64,000 nucleotides of DNA from Glaciibacter superstes DSM 21135. GTDB taxonomy: Bacteria; Actinomycetota; Actinomycetes; Actinomycetales; Microbacteriaceae. Positions 1 to 7,360 of the stretch are shown piece by piece; position 1 is the first letter of the stretch, and each line of letters starts with the position of its first letter. Below the pieces are notes generated by a model. The model did not search any database. It saw only the letters and a program-made list of their open reading frames with translations, and was not told where the DNA came from. Made by a program: the position numbers and the translations under genes. The stretch lies in the NCBI RefSeq assembly GCF_000421145.1, contig NZ_ATWH01000001.1:186001-250000 (forward strand). Reading direction: 5' to 3'.

Positions 1-167
1 AGAAGAATGGACACCCCTGGCTGGCCCACCGGCCCCACAGTGATCCAGCGCATCGTGCCGCTCCCGACGTCGCTACGAACCTCGAAGCCGAGCGCGTCGC
101 GAAAGAAGGCGACGGATGCGTCGGGGTCGTCGTGGGGGAGAGCGGTCGTGTGAATGGTGATGTCCAT
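1..167 (-). CDS. VOC (glyoxalase-like) family protein, 3' part cut by window edge
   Basis: The first 55 residues of a vicinal-oxygen-chelate protein are visible; the rest lies left of the window. The N-terminus (MDITIHTTALPHDDPDASV, then a FFRDALGFEV segment) is the typical first beta-alpha unit of a glyoxalase/bleomycin-resistance fold, with the HTTALPHDDPDAS strand carrying a candidate metal ligand His. It starts at ATG 167, only 5 nt after the stop codon of a degenerate AraC tail (173-235). The same 5-nt spacing links the intact AraC and VOC genes further right, so this gene is probably one half of a duplicated AraC-VOC unit. Substrate unknown. Confidence 0.75.
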   Translation of the reverse strand, partial: MDITIHTTALPHDDPDASVAFFRDALGFEVRSDVGSGTMRWITVGPVGQPGVSIL

Positions 168-172
168 GGCAG

Positions 173-235
173 TCACACTATCTGCAGCTTCGAGGCAGGC
201 GCTTCTTGATTCCTGATCGGCCTGGTCACCATGAT
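173..235 (-). pseudogene. Remnant of the 3' end of an AraC-type regulator gene
   Basis: Read on the minus strand this stretch gives VTRPIRNQEAPASKLQIV and a stop, which matches the C-terminus of the intact AraC protein at 967-1416 (VSRPIRNREAPAVAPQIV and stop). Nucleotides 169-234 and 963-1028 align without large gaps, including the shared CAGTCACACTAT next to each VOC start. An in-frame TGA lies a few codons upstream and no helix-turn-helix precedes it, so only the tail survives. This is a scar of tandem duplication of the AraC-VOC junction. Confidence 0.6.
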
Positions 236-331
236 TCCCTCCACAATCGTTCAGTCGCTGCTGCTCAATCAAGGCGCGCGTCCAAGACGGATGGCACACG
301 AGAGAACCCCCTCATCCATGTGGGCACCGCG

Positions 332-961
332 TCAGTTCGCGGTCCCCCAGGTAAAGCCGTCCGGGTCGGTGAAGGGTCCGGCGTCGCTGCCAATGATGAG
401 CCGGCTCGATCCGGTGCCTTCTGGCGCGACACCTGCGTCTTTGGCGAGCGCCCGGCGCTTGTATAGCCCTAGTTTGACGGGGCTCGACGGCATGGCAAAG
501 TCGACGTAACTGCCGAAGCTCTTGCCGACGGCGAGACCGCGATCGACATAGAACCGCTTGCTCGTGCTCACGTTTTCGGCTCCGAGTAGGAGCACGATCT
601 GATCGAAACGACGGGTGGCCGCGCCGGTGTCTTTCTTCGCCGACGTCGCGACCTTCCAGATCGTTCCGTCCGGTGCCTGGACGACGCCGCCGACGCCCCA
701 CATCGACTTCTCGACCGGTTTCAGGATCGTGGCGCCGGCATTGATGGCGGAGTCGATCAGGTTGTTGACGGTGGATGGCTGCCCAACGATGAGAGACATC
801 GTGAACCCGCGGAAGCCGGTGGTCGGCGCATCAGAAGCATACAGGTGCACTAGGTCGTCCAAACCGAACGCAGTGGTGTAAAAACGGCGGGCGGCGGAAG
901 GATCGGCCACTTCGATGGTGACGGATGCGATGGTGACGGATTCGGAAGTTGTAGTAGTCAT
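332..961 (-). CDS. VOC family protein with two glyoxalase-like halves
   Basis: A 209-residue protein built from two VOC modules: the first at about residues 8-115 (VTIASVTIEVADPSAARRFYT) and the second at about 120-209, ending with the FTDPDGFTWG type strand common in glyoxalase-like proteins. VOC folds bind a divalent metal and act as lyases, isomerases, dioxygenases or binding proteins; the substrate cannot be read here. The reading frame stays open upstream to 1159, but that extension lies inside the AraC gene, and ATG 961 gives the canonical N-terminus. The start is 5 nt after the AraC stop, so the pair is almost certainly one transcript and the AraC protein may control it. Confidence 0.82.
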   Translation of the reverse strand: MTTTTSESVTIASVTIEVADPSAARRFYTTAFGLDDLVHLYASDAPTTGFRGFTMSLIVGQPSTVNNLIDSAINAGATILKPVEKSMWGVGGVVQAPDGTIWKVATSAKKDTGAATRRFDQIVLLLGAENVSTSKRFYVDRGLAVGKSFGSYVDFAMPSSPVKLGLYKRRALAKDAGVAPEGTGSSRLIIGSDAGPFTDPDGFTWGTAN

Positions 962-966
962 GTCAG

Positions 967-1416
967 TCACACTATTTGTGGTGCGACAGCGGGCGCTTCT
1001 CGATTCCTGATCGGTCTTGACACCTGTTTCGCAACGCACGGCGGCATGCCGACGTCCCCGTGTGCGACACCGTTTCGGTAGACGCTCGGCGGCATCCCGA
1101 CGAGTTCCGTGAAGCGTGTACTGAACGTGCCAAGCGACGAACAGCCAACCGCGAAGCACACCTCGGTAACGCTGAGGTCACCACGCCGCAGCAGCGCCAT
1201 CGCACGCTCGATACGGCGCGTCATCAGGAAGCTATAGGGCGATTCGCCGTACGCGAGCCGAAACTGGCGACTCAGGTGCCCGGCCGACACGTTCACACCA
1301 CGCGCGAGCGCCTCAACATCCAACGGCTGCGCATACTCCCGATCGATCCGGTCACGCACACGCCGCAACAAGGCAAGATCCCCCAGTCGCTGCTTTTCGG
1401 TGGGGCTGCTGGTCAC
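967..1416 (-). CDS. AraC family transcriptional regulator (DNA-binding domain only)
   Basis: A 149-residue protein that is essentially one AraC/XylS DNA-binding domain: two helix-turn-helix units at about residues 20-115, with the signature GYxx-type segment represented by VCFAVGCSSLGTFSTRFTEL and the closing MPPSVYR. There is no N-terminal sensing domain, so it resembles the short MarA/SoxS class and may be controlled by its amount. It starts at GTG 1416. It is transcribed into the VOC gene at 332-961. Its C-terminal tail is duplicated as a remnant at 173-235. Confidence 0.85.
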   Translation of the reverse strand: MTSSPTEKQRLGDLALLRRVRDRIDREYAQPLDVEALARGVNVSAGHLSRQFRLAYGESPYSFLMTRRIERAMALLRRGDLSVTEVCFAVGCSSLGTFSTRFTELVGMPPSVYRNGVAHGDVGMPPCVAKQVSRPIRNREAPAVAPQIV

Positions 1417-1459
1417 CTGCGCGATACTGCCACGTCGCGCCGGAGTTGTCCAGCACCCA

Positions 1460-2026
1460 TCACGTCGCCGTCTGCTCCCGATAGACGTGGGCGATGTCGC
1501 TCAGGAAATGGATCGCAGCACCCGCGGTGAGTGCGGCGGCAATTCGAACGGCATAGTTCAGTTCCACCACACTCGCGCCGCGTTCCTCGGCCACAGCACG
1601 CGCCCGGGCGATGAGCGAGGAATCCTTCAGGCTGAAGGCCGCAGCCGATACCACCAACGCCTTCGTCTTCACGTCCAAGTGAGTCACCACGTCGTCGAAT
1701 GGCAGCTCAAGGAACGGATCCACCGGTGTGGACTCGGTTCCGGCCTCCACGACAGCCAGCGTCTGCACCGCCGCAGCCAGCACCCCGGCCTCGACGAGTT
1801 CGTGCGCCTCGACCCCCAATGCCAGTGCCTTAGTCGAATGAAAATCCACGCAGGTCGAGCATCGGGTGACGTGGGTCACCGCCACCGCGATGATCTCGGT
1901 CGTTCGCGCATCGATGTCGTCAGCTGCCCAGACCTGGTCTGCGAACCGCCGATATAGACGAAACGACCGGCCGTTGGTGGCCGCGGCCTCCGCGATCTTC
2001 AGCCGCGTTTCCTCGTGGTCCGACAT
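1460..2026 (-). CDS. Carboxymuconolactone decarboxylase / AhpD-like protein
   Basis: A 188-residue all-helical protein of the CMD/AhpD superfamily. The redox motif CSTCVDFH (Cys56, Cys59, His63) matches the CxxCxxxH active site of AhpD-type alkylhydroperoxidases, so a thiol peroxidase or disulfide reductase role is likelier than a lactone decarboxylase role. The helix around EIIAVAVTHVTRC is typical of the family. It is monocistronic in appearance: 43 nt from the AraC start and 56 nt from the end of the binding-protein gene, on the same strand as both. Physiological substrate unknown. Confidence 0.8.
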   Translation of the reverse strand: MSDHEETRLKIAEAAATNGRSFRLYRRFADQVWAADDIDARTTEIIAVAVTHVTRCSTCVDFHSTKALALGVEAHELVEAGVLAAAVQTLAVVEAGTESTPVDPFLELPFDDVVTHLDVKTKALVVSAAAFSLKDSSLIARARAVAEERGASVVELNYAVRIAAALTAGAAIHFLSDIAHVYREQTAT

Positions 2027-2082
2027 CCGCTCTCCTTCATCGTGCGTTCAACCCAGCTGGCCGCAGACTGCGGCGGCTCCCA

Positions 2083-3363
2083 CTATTTGATCCGACTGTA
2101 GGTATTGTCTGGCCCATATTGATACACGCCGATCGTCGCCTCAGTCGGGTCGCCATTCTCATCGAATGTGATGAGGCCCGACAGCCCGTCGTAGTCGACC
2201 TGCTCCCCCTTCGCCAATGCCGCAGCTGCGTTCGCAAAATCAGTGGCCTTGGCGCCGTCCCCCGTGCCACCCGATACCTGACGGAGATGGTCTGCGATCG
2301 ACCGACCATCAACATCATTGCCGGCGAATGCAGCCAGTGCCAGCAGAATGACCGCGTCATATGACTCGGCAGAGTAACTGAAATCAACCAGGGTGGGATC
2401 GAGCTCGAGCATCCGGTCAGTGAACTCTTGCACCTGCTTTGCGCCGGGGCGAGTGCCTTTCGACCCGTCTATCAGCCCAGGGGCGAAGTTCTGGCTGTAG
2501 TCCGCGAGATTGCTGCCGACGAAGTAGAGCTGGTCGCCCGGGTAGCCGGATCCGACGAGGGCGGGGGCAATCACCTGCGCCTGGTCAAAAGTGATCAATG
2601 CGATGGCGTCGGGGTCGGCAGCGGTCACATCGGCGATCTGGGTGGCGAAGTTCGAATCGCCCTCGTTGAACAGAGCCTGCGCCACAACGTCACCGCCGGC
2701 AGCTTCATAGGCCGCGGCTGTGGCTTCGGCGAGGCCCGTTCCGTAAGCGTCATTGAGAACGATCAACCCGAGCGTGCCGTTGCCGTCGTCGGCGATCTGG
2801 TTTCCCAGAACCTCGCCCTGGAGGAGATCAGACGGGTTCGTGCGCCAGAAAAGGCCGTCGTCGGGGTAATCGGTGAAGGCGGGCGACGTGTTCGCCGGCG
2901 AGAAATGCACAACGCCAGCGTCGGTGATCTGGTCTATCACGGTCAACGACACACCGGATGACGCGGCACCGACGATTGCCGAGACATCGAGGGAGAGCAG
3001 GTCGGTCACGGATACCGTCGCGATGTCTGTGGTCGTGTCGCCGGAGTCACGATAGTGGGCATCGATCGTGATCCCGAGGTCCGCCGCGTTGACGTCGTCG
3101 ACGGCCAGTTTCACGCCCGCTTCGTCTGGCGGACCGAGGAAGGCCAGGGCTCCGCTCTGGGGAAGGATCGTGCCGATCTTCAGCGTCAGGTCGCGGTCAC
3201 CGCCCTCGATGGGATTCGCTCCTCCGTCCGACGCGGTCGATTCCGCGACGGACTCGTCCACCTGCGCGCCGCAACCGGAAAGAAGCAGCACCGTGATCCC
3301 GGCCAGAGTGACACCGGCCACGGTTGCCCGTCGTGCACGAAAAACGGATGCCTTCGCAAACAC
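2083..3363 (-). CDS. ABC transporter substrate-binding lipoprotein, branched-chain amino-acid type
   Basis: A 426-residue type I periplasmic-binding protein with a lipoprotein signal: basic N-terminus, hydrophobic core and lipobox LLSGC with Cys31 as the lipidation site. The mature part has the Leu/Ile/Val-binding family pattern (KIGTILPQSGALAFLGPP; GAASSGVSLTVIDQ; SPANTSPAFTD). It would capture a small polar ligand, probably an amino acid or related compound, outside the membrane. No LivH/LivM permease or LivG/LivF ATPase gene is adjacent, so it must use partners elsewhere or act as a sensor. The ligand cannot be inferred. Confidence 0.85.
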   Translation of the reverse strand: MFAKASVFRARRATVAGVTLAGITVLLLSGCGAQVDESVAESTASDGGANPIEGGDRDLTLKIGTILPQSGALAFLGPPDEAGVKLAVDDVNAADLGITIDAHYRDSGDTTTDIATVSVTDLLSLDVSAIVGAASSGVSLTVIDQITDAGVVHFSPANTSPAFTDYPDDGLFWRTNPSDLLQGEVLGNQIADDGNGTLGLIVLNDAYGTGLAEATAAAYEAAGGDVVAQALFNEGDSNFATQIADVTAADPDAIALITFDQAQVIAPALVGSGYPGDQLYFVGSNLADYSQNFAPGLIDGSKGTRPGAKQVQEFTDRMLELDPTLVDFSYSAESYDAVILLALAAFAGNDVDGRSIADHLRQVSGGTGDGAKATDFANAAAALAKGEQVDYDGLSGLITFDENGDPTEATIGVYQYGPDNTYSRIK

Positions 3364-3561
3364 GATGATGAACCTCCAGATGAAAACGGCGTGATCTCAG
3401 TTTTCAACTCGAGACCGTCACTGCCGAATCATGCGGTCACAGGGAGTCACAATCGCAGGCTGTCACCATCGCTGCCGGCGGCATCCGCTCTCACATGCTG
3501 GCCTTTGCTGTTTCGGCACAAAAGTGCGCGTCTGGCTCGGCCGATACCTACGATCTGGGAT

Positions 3562-4416
3562 ATGTCTTCACCACACTCCTCGTCCGCTCACCACACGGCC
3601 GTCCCACACGCATCCCATCACCACGACGGTTCCATCGCCGACCTCCTCGACCTCGATGCCGCGGTTTTGCATGAGTATCTGTCCGAGATCACCGGGTGGC
3701 TTCAGGACCTCGCCTCCGCTCTGCCCGTGCAGAGGGTCATCGACCTGGGGGCAGGCACCGGCACGGCGGCGCTTGCCAAACGCTTTCCGAGCTCTGAGAT
3801 CGTCGCAGTGGATGCGTCGGAGGAGATGCTCGGGCGGGTGCGGGCCCGAGCCCTGGTCGACGGGCACTCGGATCGAGTGACGACCGTGCAGCTGGACCTC
3901 GAGGAGCCGTGGCCGGAGCTGGGGTCATTCGAGATCGCCTGGGCGTCGGCTTCGCTTCACGAGCTCACCGACCCCGATGCCGCGTTCGGGAGGGTGTTCG
4001 ATGTCATGAGCCCTGGCGCATTATTTGCCGTCGTCGAGATGGATGGTCCGCCGCGTTTTCTCGGGAACGACGTCGGCGACGGCCTCGAATCCCGCATCCA
4101 CGACGCTCTGCGAACGGCGCGCACCGGTAGCGATGATCACCCCGACTGGACGCACTACCTCGAACGGGCAGGATTCACGCTGATCGAGAGACGGTCGTTC
4201 TCGATCGACATGAAGATCGAGGGCGGCAGTCGCGGAAGTGACTATGCGCAGATATATCTCCGGAGAATCCACCCGGTCGTGGCTCCGCACCTGTCAGCCG
4301 ACGACCGGGCCCTCTTCGACGCATTGGTTGCGGACACCGGAGCATCGAGTCTCCGCCACCGTGACGATCTGCAGCTCCGAGCCGGCAGAACGGCGTGGGT
4401 CGCCCAGCGCTCCTGA
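3562..4416 (+). CDS. Class I SAM-dependent methyltransferase
   Basis: A 284-residue methyltransferase with the SAM-binding glycine motif VIDLGAGTGTAAL (about residues 59-71), followed by the acidic motif II strand IVAVDASEEML and a motif IV region around FEIAWASASLHEL. The N-terminus is His-rich (His5, 10, 11, 16, 19-21), which is unusual and could bind metal. The start at ATG 3562 has no Shine-Dalgarno but sits 7 nt behind TACGAT (3549-3554), as in leaderless actinobacterial genes. The frame is open upstream to 3055 over the neighbour's antisense strand, which is a shadow. Substrate unknown. Confidence 0.82.
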   Translation: MSSPHSSSAHHTAVPHASHHHDGSIADLLDLDAAVLHEYLSEITGWLQDLASALPVQRVIDLGAGTGTAALAKRFPSSEIVAVDASEEMLGRVRARALVDGHSDRVTTVQLDLEEPWPELGSFEIAWASASLHELTDPDAAFGRVFDVMSPGALFAVVEMDGPPRFLGNDVGDGLESRIHDALRTARTGSDDHPDWTHYLERAGFTLIERRSFSIDMKIEGGSRGSDYAQIYLRRIHPVVAPHLSADDRALFDALVADTGASSLRHRDDLQLRAGRTAWVAQRS

Positions 4417-4500
4417 GCGCGCGACAGACAGGGTCGACCTAATTGAATGATCGAATGCACCCGGCCACGCCGGCATCGAACGGCCGACGTGGGCGACCCC

Positions 4501-5979
4501 TTACCCCATGTGCGCCATCACGGGAGCATCCCCCTGTGGCAGAAGGGCAGACTTCGGTGCTCGGATGAGGAACGCCGCCACCACCGACGCGATGACCATA
4601 CCCACGGATGCGGCGACGAACGTCGCTGAATAACCGGCCGTGAATGCTTCGAGCTGCGAAGCCTCGTCGGTGACAGTTCGGCCGGCGATGGCCGCAGCGT
4701 AGATGGCCGTGAACACCGAAAGCCCGATCGATCCGCCGATCTGCATCGCGGAGTTCGCCGCAGCGGACGCCGCGCCGGCATCATGCGGGGCCACACCCGA
4801 GAGGGCGAGGTTTTGCAAGGGTACGAACACGAACGCCATGCCGATCCCCATGATCACCAGCGGGATGAGCACCTGGATGACGTAGTTGCCATCGACCGTG
4901 ATGAAGCTGAGGGAGACCAGTCCAACGGCAACGATCAGCGGGCCACCGATCATGAGCGGCCGCGGGCCGATCGAGGAAAGTAGCCTTGTCGCAACGGGAG
5001 CAACCAGCATGATCGCGAGTGGGAGCGGCAGACTCGCGAGCCCGGCGTCAAGGGGCGGCATGCCCACAACGATCTGAAGGTAGAACGTCAGGTACAGGGT
5101 CGAGCCAATCATGACGCTTCCACCGACGATCTGGATGAGGAACGCACCACCGCGCACCCGGTTCAGAATGATGCGCATCGGAAGCAGCGGTTGCACCACT
5201 TTCGTCTCGATCCAGACAAACACCGCCAGCAACACAACGCCGAGTGCGAGGAAGCCGATCGTTTCGACAGTGCCCCATCCGCCTTCCGCGAGGCTAAATC
5301 CGTAGACCAGCGAGCCGAGACCGAGGGTGACGGTGATTGCACCGACCACGTCATATCGGTTCTCGCCGTCTGCTTTGCTCTCCGTCAGGAAGAGCAGACC
5401 GCCGATGAAACCGACAATCACGAAGAAGACGTTCACCAGCAAGCACCAGCGCCAGTCGGCGAACTCCGTGAGTACACCGCCGAGAACGAGTCTTACTGCG
5501 GCGCCTGCACCCGCAATGGCGCCGAACACCGCGAACGCAGTGTTGCGATCTTTGCCGCTGGGGAAGGTCACGGTGAGAAGAGCCAGTGCGGCCGGAGCGA
5601 GGAGTGCGGCAAAAAGACCCTGCAGCCCACGCGCAACGATCAGCTCTGTTCCGCTGTGGGCCAGACCTCCAAACACGGATGCTGCGCCAAAGCCGACCAT
5701 GCCCCACAGGTAGGTGCGCTTGCGGCCCCAGTAATCGGCGACTCTGCCACCAAGCAGGAGAAGGGCACCGAACGCCAGCGCGTATGCCGTGACCACCCAC
5801 TGCCGTTGGCTGTCAGAGAGACCGAGCTCCAGTTGCGCCTGTGGCAACGCAATGTTGACGATCGTGCCGTCGAGCACGACAACGAGTTGGGTCAGCGACA
5901 GGACGACAAGTGCCATCCATCGGTTGGGCACGCGCGCGCCAGTGGACATGGCGTCAGTAGAAATAGTGTCAGTAGACAC
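4501..5979 (-). CDS. MFS transporter, DHA2 (14-TM drug:H+ antiporter) family
   Basis: A 492-residue membrane protein with the DHA2 hallmark LDGTIVNIALPQ in the first helix (about residues 36-47), the loop 2-3 motif GGRVADYWGRKR and about 14 hydrophobic segments, as in EmrB/QacA-type multidrug exporters. It probably exports lipophilic drugs or metabolites using the proton gradient. The start is taken as GTG 5979 because GGAGG lies 8 nt upstream; an internal ATG at 5949 is the alternative. The open frame to 6291 lacks a family N-terminus. The leader (5980-6120) is highly structured and may hide the ribosome site, suggesting induced translation. No local TetR/MarR gene is adjacent. Confidence 0.88.
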   Translation of the reverse strand: MSTDTISTDAMSTGARVPNRWMALVVLSLTQLVVVLDGTIVNIALPQAQLELGLSDSQRQWVVTAYALAFGALLLLGGRVADYWGRKRTYLWGMVGFGAASVFGGLAHSGTELIVARGLQGLFAALLAPAALALLTVTFPSGKDRNTAFAVFGAIAGAGAAVRLVLGGVLTEFADWRWCLLVNVFFVIVGFIGGLLFLTESKADGENRYDVVGAITVTLGLGSLVYGFSLAEGGWGTVETIGFLALGVVLLAVFVWIETKVVQPLLPMRIILNRVRGGAFLIQIVGGSVMIGSTLYLTFYLQIVVGMPPLDAGLASLPLPLAIMLVAPVATRLLSSIGPRPLMIGGPLIVAVGLVSLSFITVDGNYVIQVLIPLVIMGIGMAFVFVPLQNLALSGVAPHDAGAASAAANSAMQIGGSIGLSVFTAIYAAAIAGRTVTDEASQLEAFTAGYSATFVAASVGMVIASVVAAFLIRAPKSALLPQGDAPVMAHMG

Positions 5980-6120
5980 AGTAAAAACCTCCGGAGGTCT
6001 TTTTAGGGATTGCCGGAGGTTTCGAGCCTCGGACCGCGGAGCACATGCGCCGGTCGACCGCCCTGGCTGAGGAGCCAGGCAGACGCTTAGATTATCAGAT
6101 CGGGGTCGTCCGCTCTGGTG
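5969..6120 (-). promoter_or_regulatory. Structured leader of the MFS gene with sequestered Shine-Dalgarno
   Basis: Reading on the minus strand: a -10-like GATAAT at 6096-6091; a hairpin with 7-bp arms CCTGGCT/AGCCAGG (6061-6079); a possible 25-codon leader ORF from ATG 6046 to a stop at 5969 that overlaps the GTG start in another frame; then AAACCTCCGG (6022-6013) and CCGGAGGTTT (5994-5985), a perfect 10-bp complementary pair with an 18-nt loop. The second arm contains the GGAGG ribosome site. A further copy of ACCTCC abuts it, making a 12-bp palindrome ACCTCCGGAGGT at 5987-5998. This arrangement fits translational attenuation of a resistance gene; the mechanism is inferred. Confidence 0.5.
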
Positions 6121-6381
6121 CCGACTCCCCCGAGTGCCGGCGGCCTCGACGCCTTCGCCGAGGACGTTGCCACTCTGCCGGTGCAGCCGGACAATGAAGA
6201 CCGTCTTCGCGCCGCCGTGGAAGCGTGCGTCCGAGACGCGACCGGCTTGCGGTTGAAGCACCCTTGGTGACGGATTTATCGGGCCCGCCAAACGGGCACC
6301 TCACTGGCGACATGGCCGGGAGCCCGACTAGAGAAGCAGCGTCCTAAGGACGACCCTTTACCGGCCGCTCGCGAGAGCGCG
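5980..6381. other. 402-nt region between MFS and NIPSNAP genes
   Basis: The left third is the structured MFS leader described separately. On the plus strand 6091-6270 stays open and ends LRAAVEACVRDATGLRLKHPW and stop, with protein-like composition but no convincing start or ribosome site; it could be the 3' scrap of a decayed gene. Near 6328-6341 there is a small hairpin CGTCC-TAA-GGACG, and near 6367-6380 CGCTC-GAGCG; on the minus strand these follow the NIPSNAP stop and could weakly terminate it. No complete gene is supported. Confidence 0.4.
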
Positions 6382-6702
6382 TCATTCCGAGTCTTGAGTG
6401 GCGAGCATCGGGCGCATAAAGTTGCGGTCGTAGCGGAGGACGCAGCCGCTGTCGTCGCGGATCTTGTCTGCCGCGATGAAGTCCGGGTCGACGCCAAATA
6501 GCTGACGGTAGGACTCGTACTCGGCGAGCGATGCGAACGAGAACAGGGCGAGTGCGCGGTCACTGGCGCCTTCGCCTGGAAGGAAGTAGCCGTGGTGGGT
6601 GCCGCCGTGTCGGTCGACGAGGGCGATCCACGCGTGGGCAAATTGTTCAAATTCCGCGACCTTTGTAGGGTCGATCGTGTATTCCACAACACAGGTGATC
6701 AT
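6382..6702 (-). CDS. NIPSNAP family protein
   Basis: A 106-residue alpha/beta-barrel protein of the NIPSNAP/ABM-like group, with the family's opening strand MITCVVEYTIDPTKVAEFEQF and the central HGGTHHGYFLPGEG loop. Family members are small dimeric proteins of poorly defined role, often near oxidoreductases. ATG 6702 was chosen because TGAGG lies just upstream and the family motif starts there; the longer frame to 6753 adds 17 unrelated residues. Its upstream region overlaps the antisense remains of an FAD monooxygenase gene. Confidence 0.82.
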   Translation of the reverse strand: MITCVVEYTIDPTKVAEFEQFAHAWIALVDRHGGTHHGYFLPGEGASDRALALFSFASLAEYESYRQLFGVDPDFIAADKIRDDSGCVLRYDRNFMRPMLATQDSE

Positions 6703-6730
6703 GACCTCATAGTAGGACGGGACGAGGACC

Positions 6731-7129
6731 GGAGGGCCGGTCGCGATCCTCACTCTCCGCTGGCGCGCGCAGACGATCGCAAATAGCAGGCAGGCTGCGC
6801 GCTACAGCGTTGGACGCGCGTTCCTCGCCGGGGATGCCGCACATATATTCAGCGCCGGCGGGGCCGCGCTGAATACCGGCATGCTGGACGCTCTCGATCT
6901 CGCGGACCGCCTCATCGCTATGATCCGCAAATCGGCCGCCACCTCAGTGCTCGACGGGTACGAAACGACTCGCCATCCCGCCGGCCATCGTGCCCTCATA
7001 CAGACCAGTGCTCAAGCTGCGCTGAACGCCATCAGCCCCGAGGGCGCTGCGCTGCGCGAGGTATTCGCCGAGTTTCTCACGTCCCGCAATCCACGCCGAT
7101 ATCTTTCTGAGCTATTGAGCGGAGACTAG
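6731..7129 (+). pseudogene. C-terminal remnant of an FAD-dependent aromatic monooxygenase
   Basis: Plus-strand translation from about 6731 gives a continuous fragment containing RAFLAGDAAHIFSAGGAALN and DALDLADRLIAM, then TSVLDGYETTRHPAGHRAL and a stop at 7129. GDAAH followed by a Gly-rich loop and DAxxLA is the FAD/ribityl-binding motif of PheA/TfdB-type flavin monooxygenases. The fragment keeps about 130 residues; these enzymes usually have 400-550, and the N-terminal Rossmann GxGxxG half is absent. The conserved Pro of the H-x-P-GG loop is lost. No start codon with a ribosome site precedes the motif, so this is read as a truncated relic. Confidence 0.65.
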
Positions 7130-7157
7130 GCCGCGAACCCTGCGCGACAGGGTGGCG

Positions 7158-7262
7158 CTATTCGAGTCGACGCTCTTCTTGCGCCTCTTCGCGCTCCTTC
7201 TCTCGGTCGCGCCGCTCCTGCTCCTTCTGAATAGCTTCTTCTTCGGGCGTCTTGTTGGTCAT
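7158..7262 (-). CDS. Small highly charged protein (34 aa), hypothetical
   Basis: A 34-codon ORF, ATG 7262 to TAG 7158, reading MTNKTPEEEAIQKEQERRD and continuing with REKEREEAQEERRLE. More than half of the residues are Glu, Arg or Lys with regular spacing, predicting one amphipathic or coiled helix. A good ribosome site, GAGGAG, lies 8-9 nt upstream, which is the main reason to believe it is translated. Tiny charged ORFs of this kind are often annotated as hypothetical in actinobacteria. It sits alone between the monooxygenase relic and the methyltransferase gene. Function unknown. Confidence 0.5.
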   Translation of the reverse strand: MTNKTPEEEAIQKEQERRDREKEREEAQEERRLE

Positions 7263-7360
7263 GGCGCGCTCCTCAGTGAGATTGTTCCTCGAGGCTACCG
7301 CGTGAGAGCGCTGACGCGGGCGCTAGCGAAGCCACGCCCCATGGATTGTCGCAGTCACGT

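Noticed and set aside
6091-6270. Possible plus-strand gene scrap ending LRAAVEACVRDATGLRLKHPW
   Set aside because: Protein-like composition but no start, ribosome site or family resemblance; described only as part of the intergenic region.
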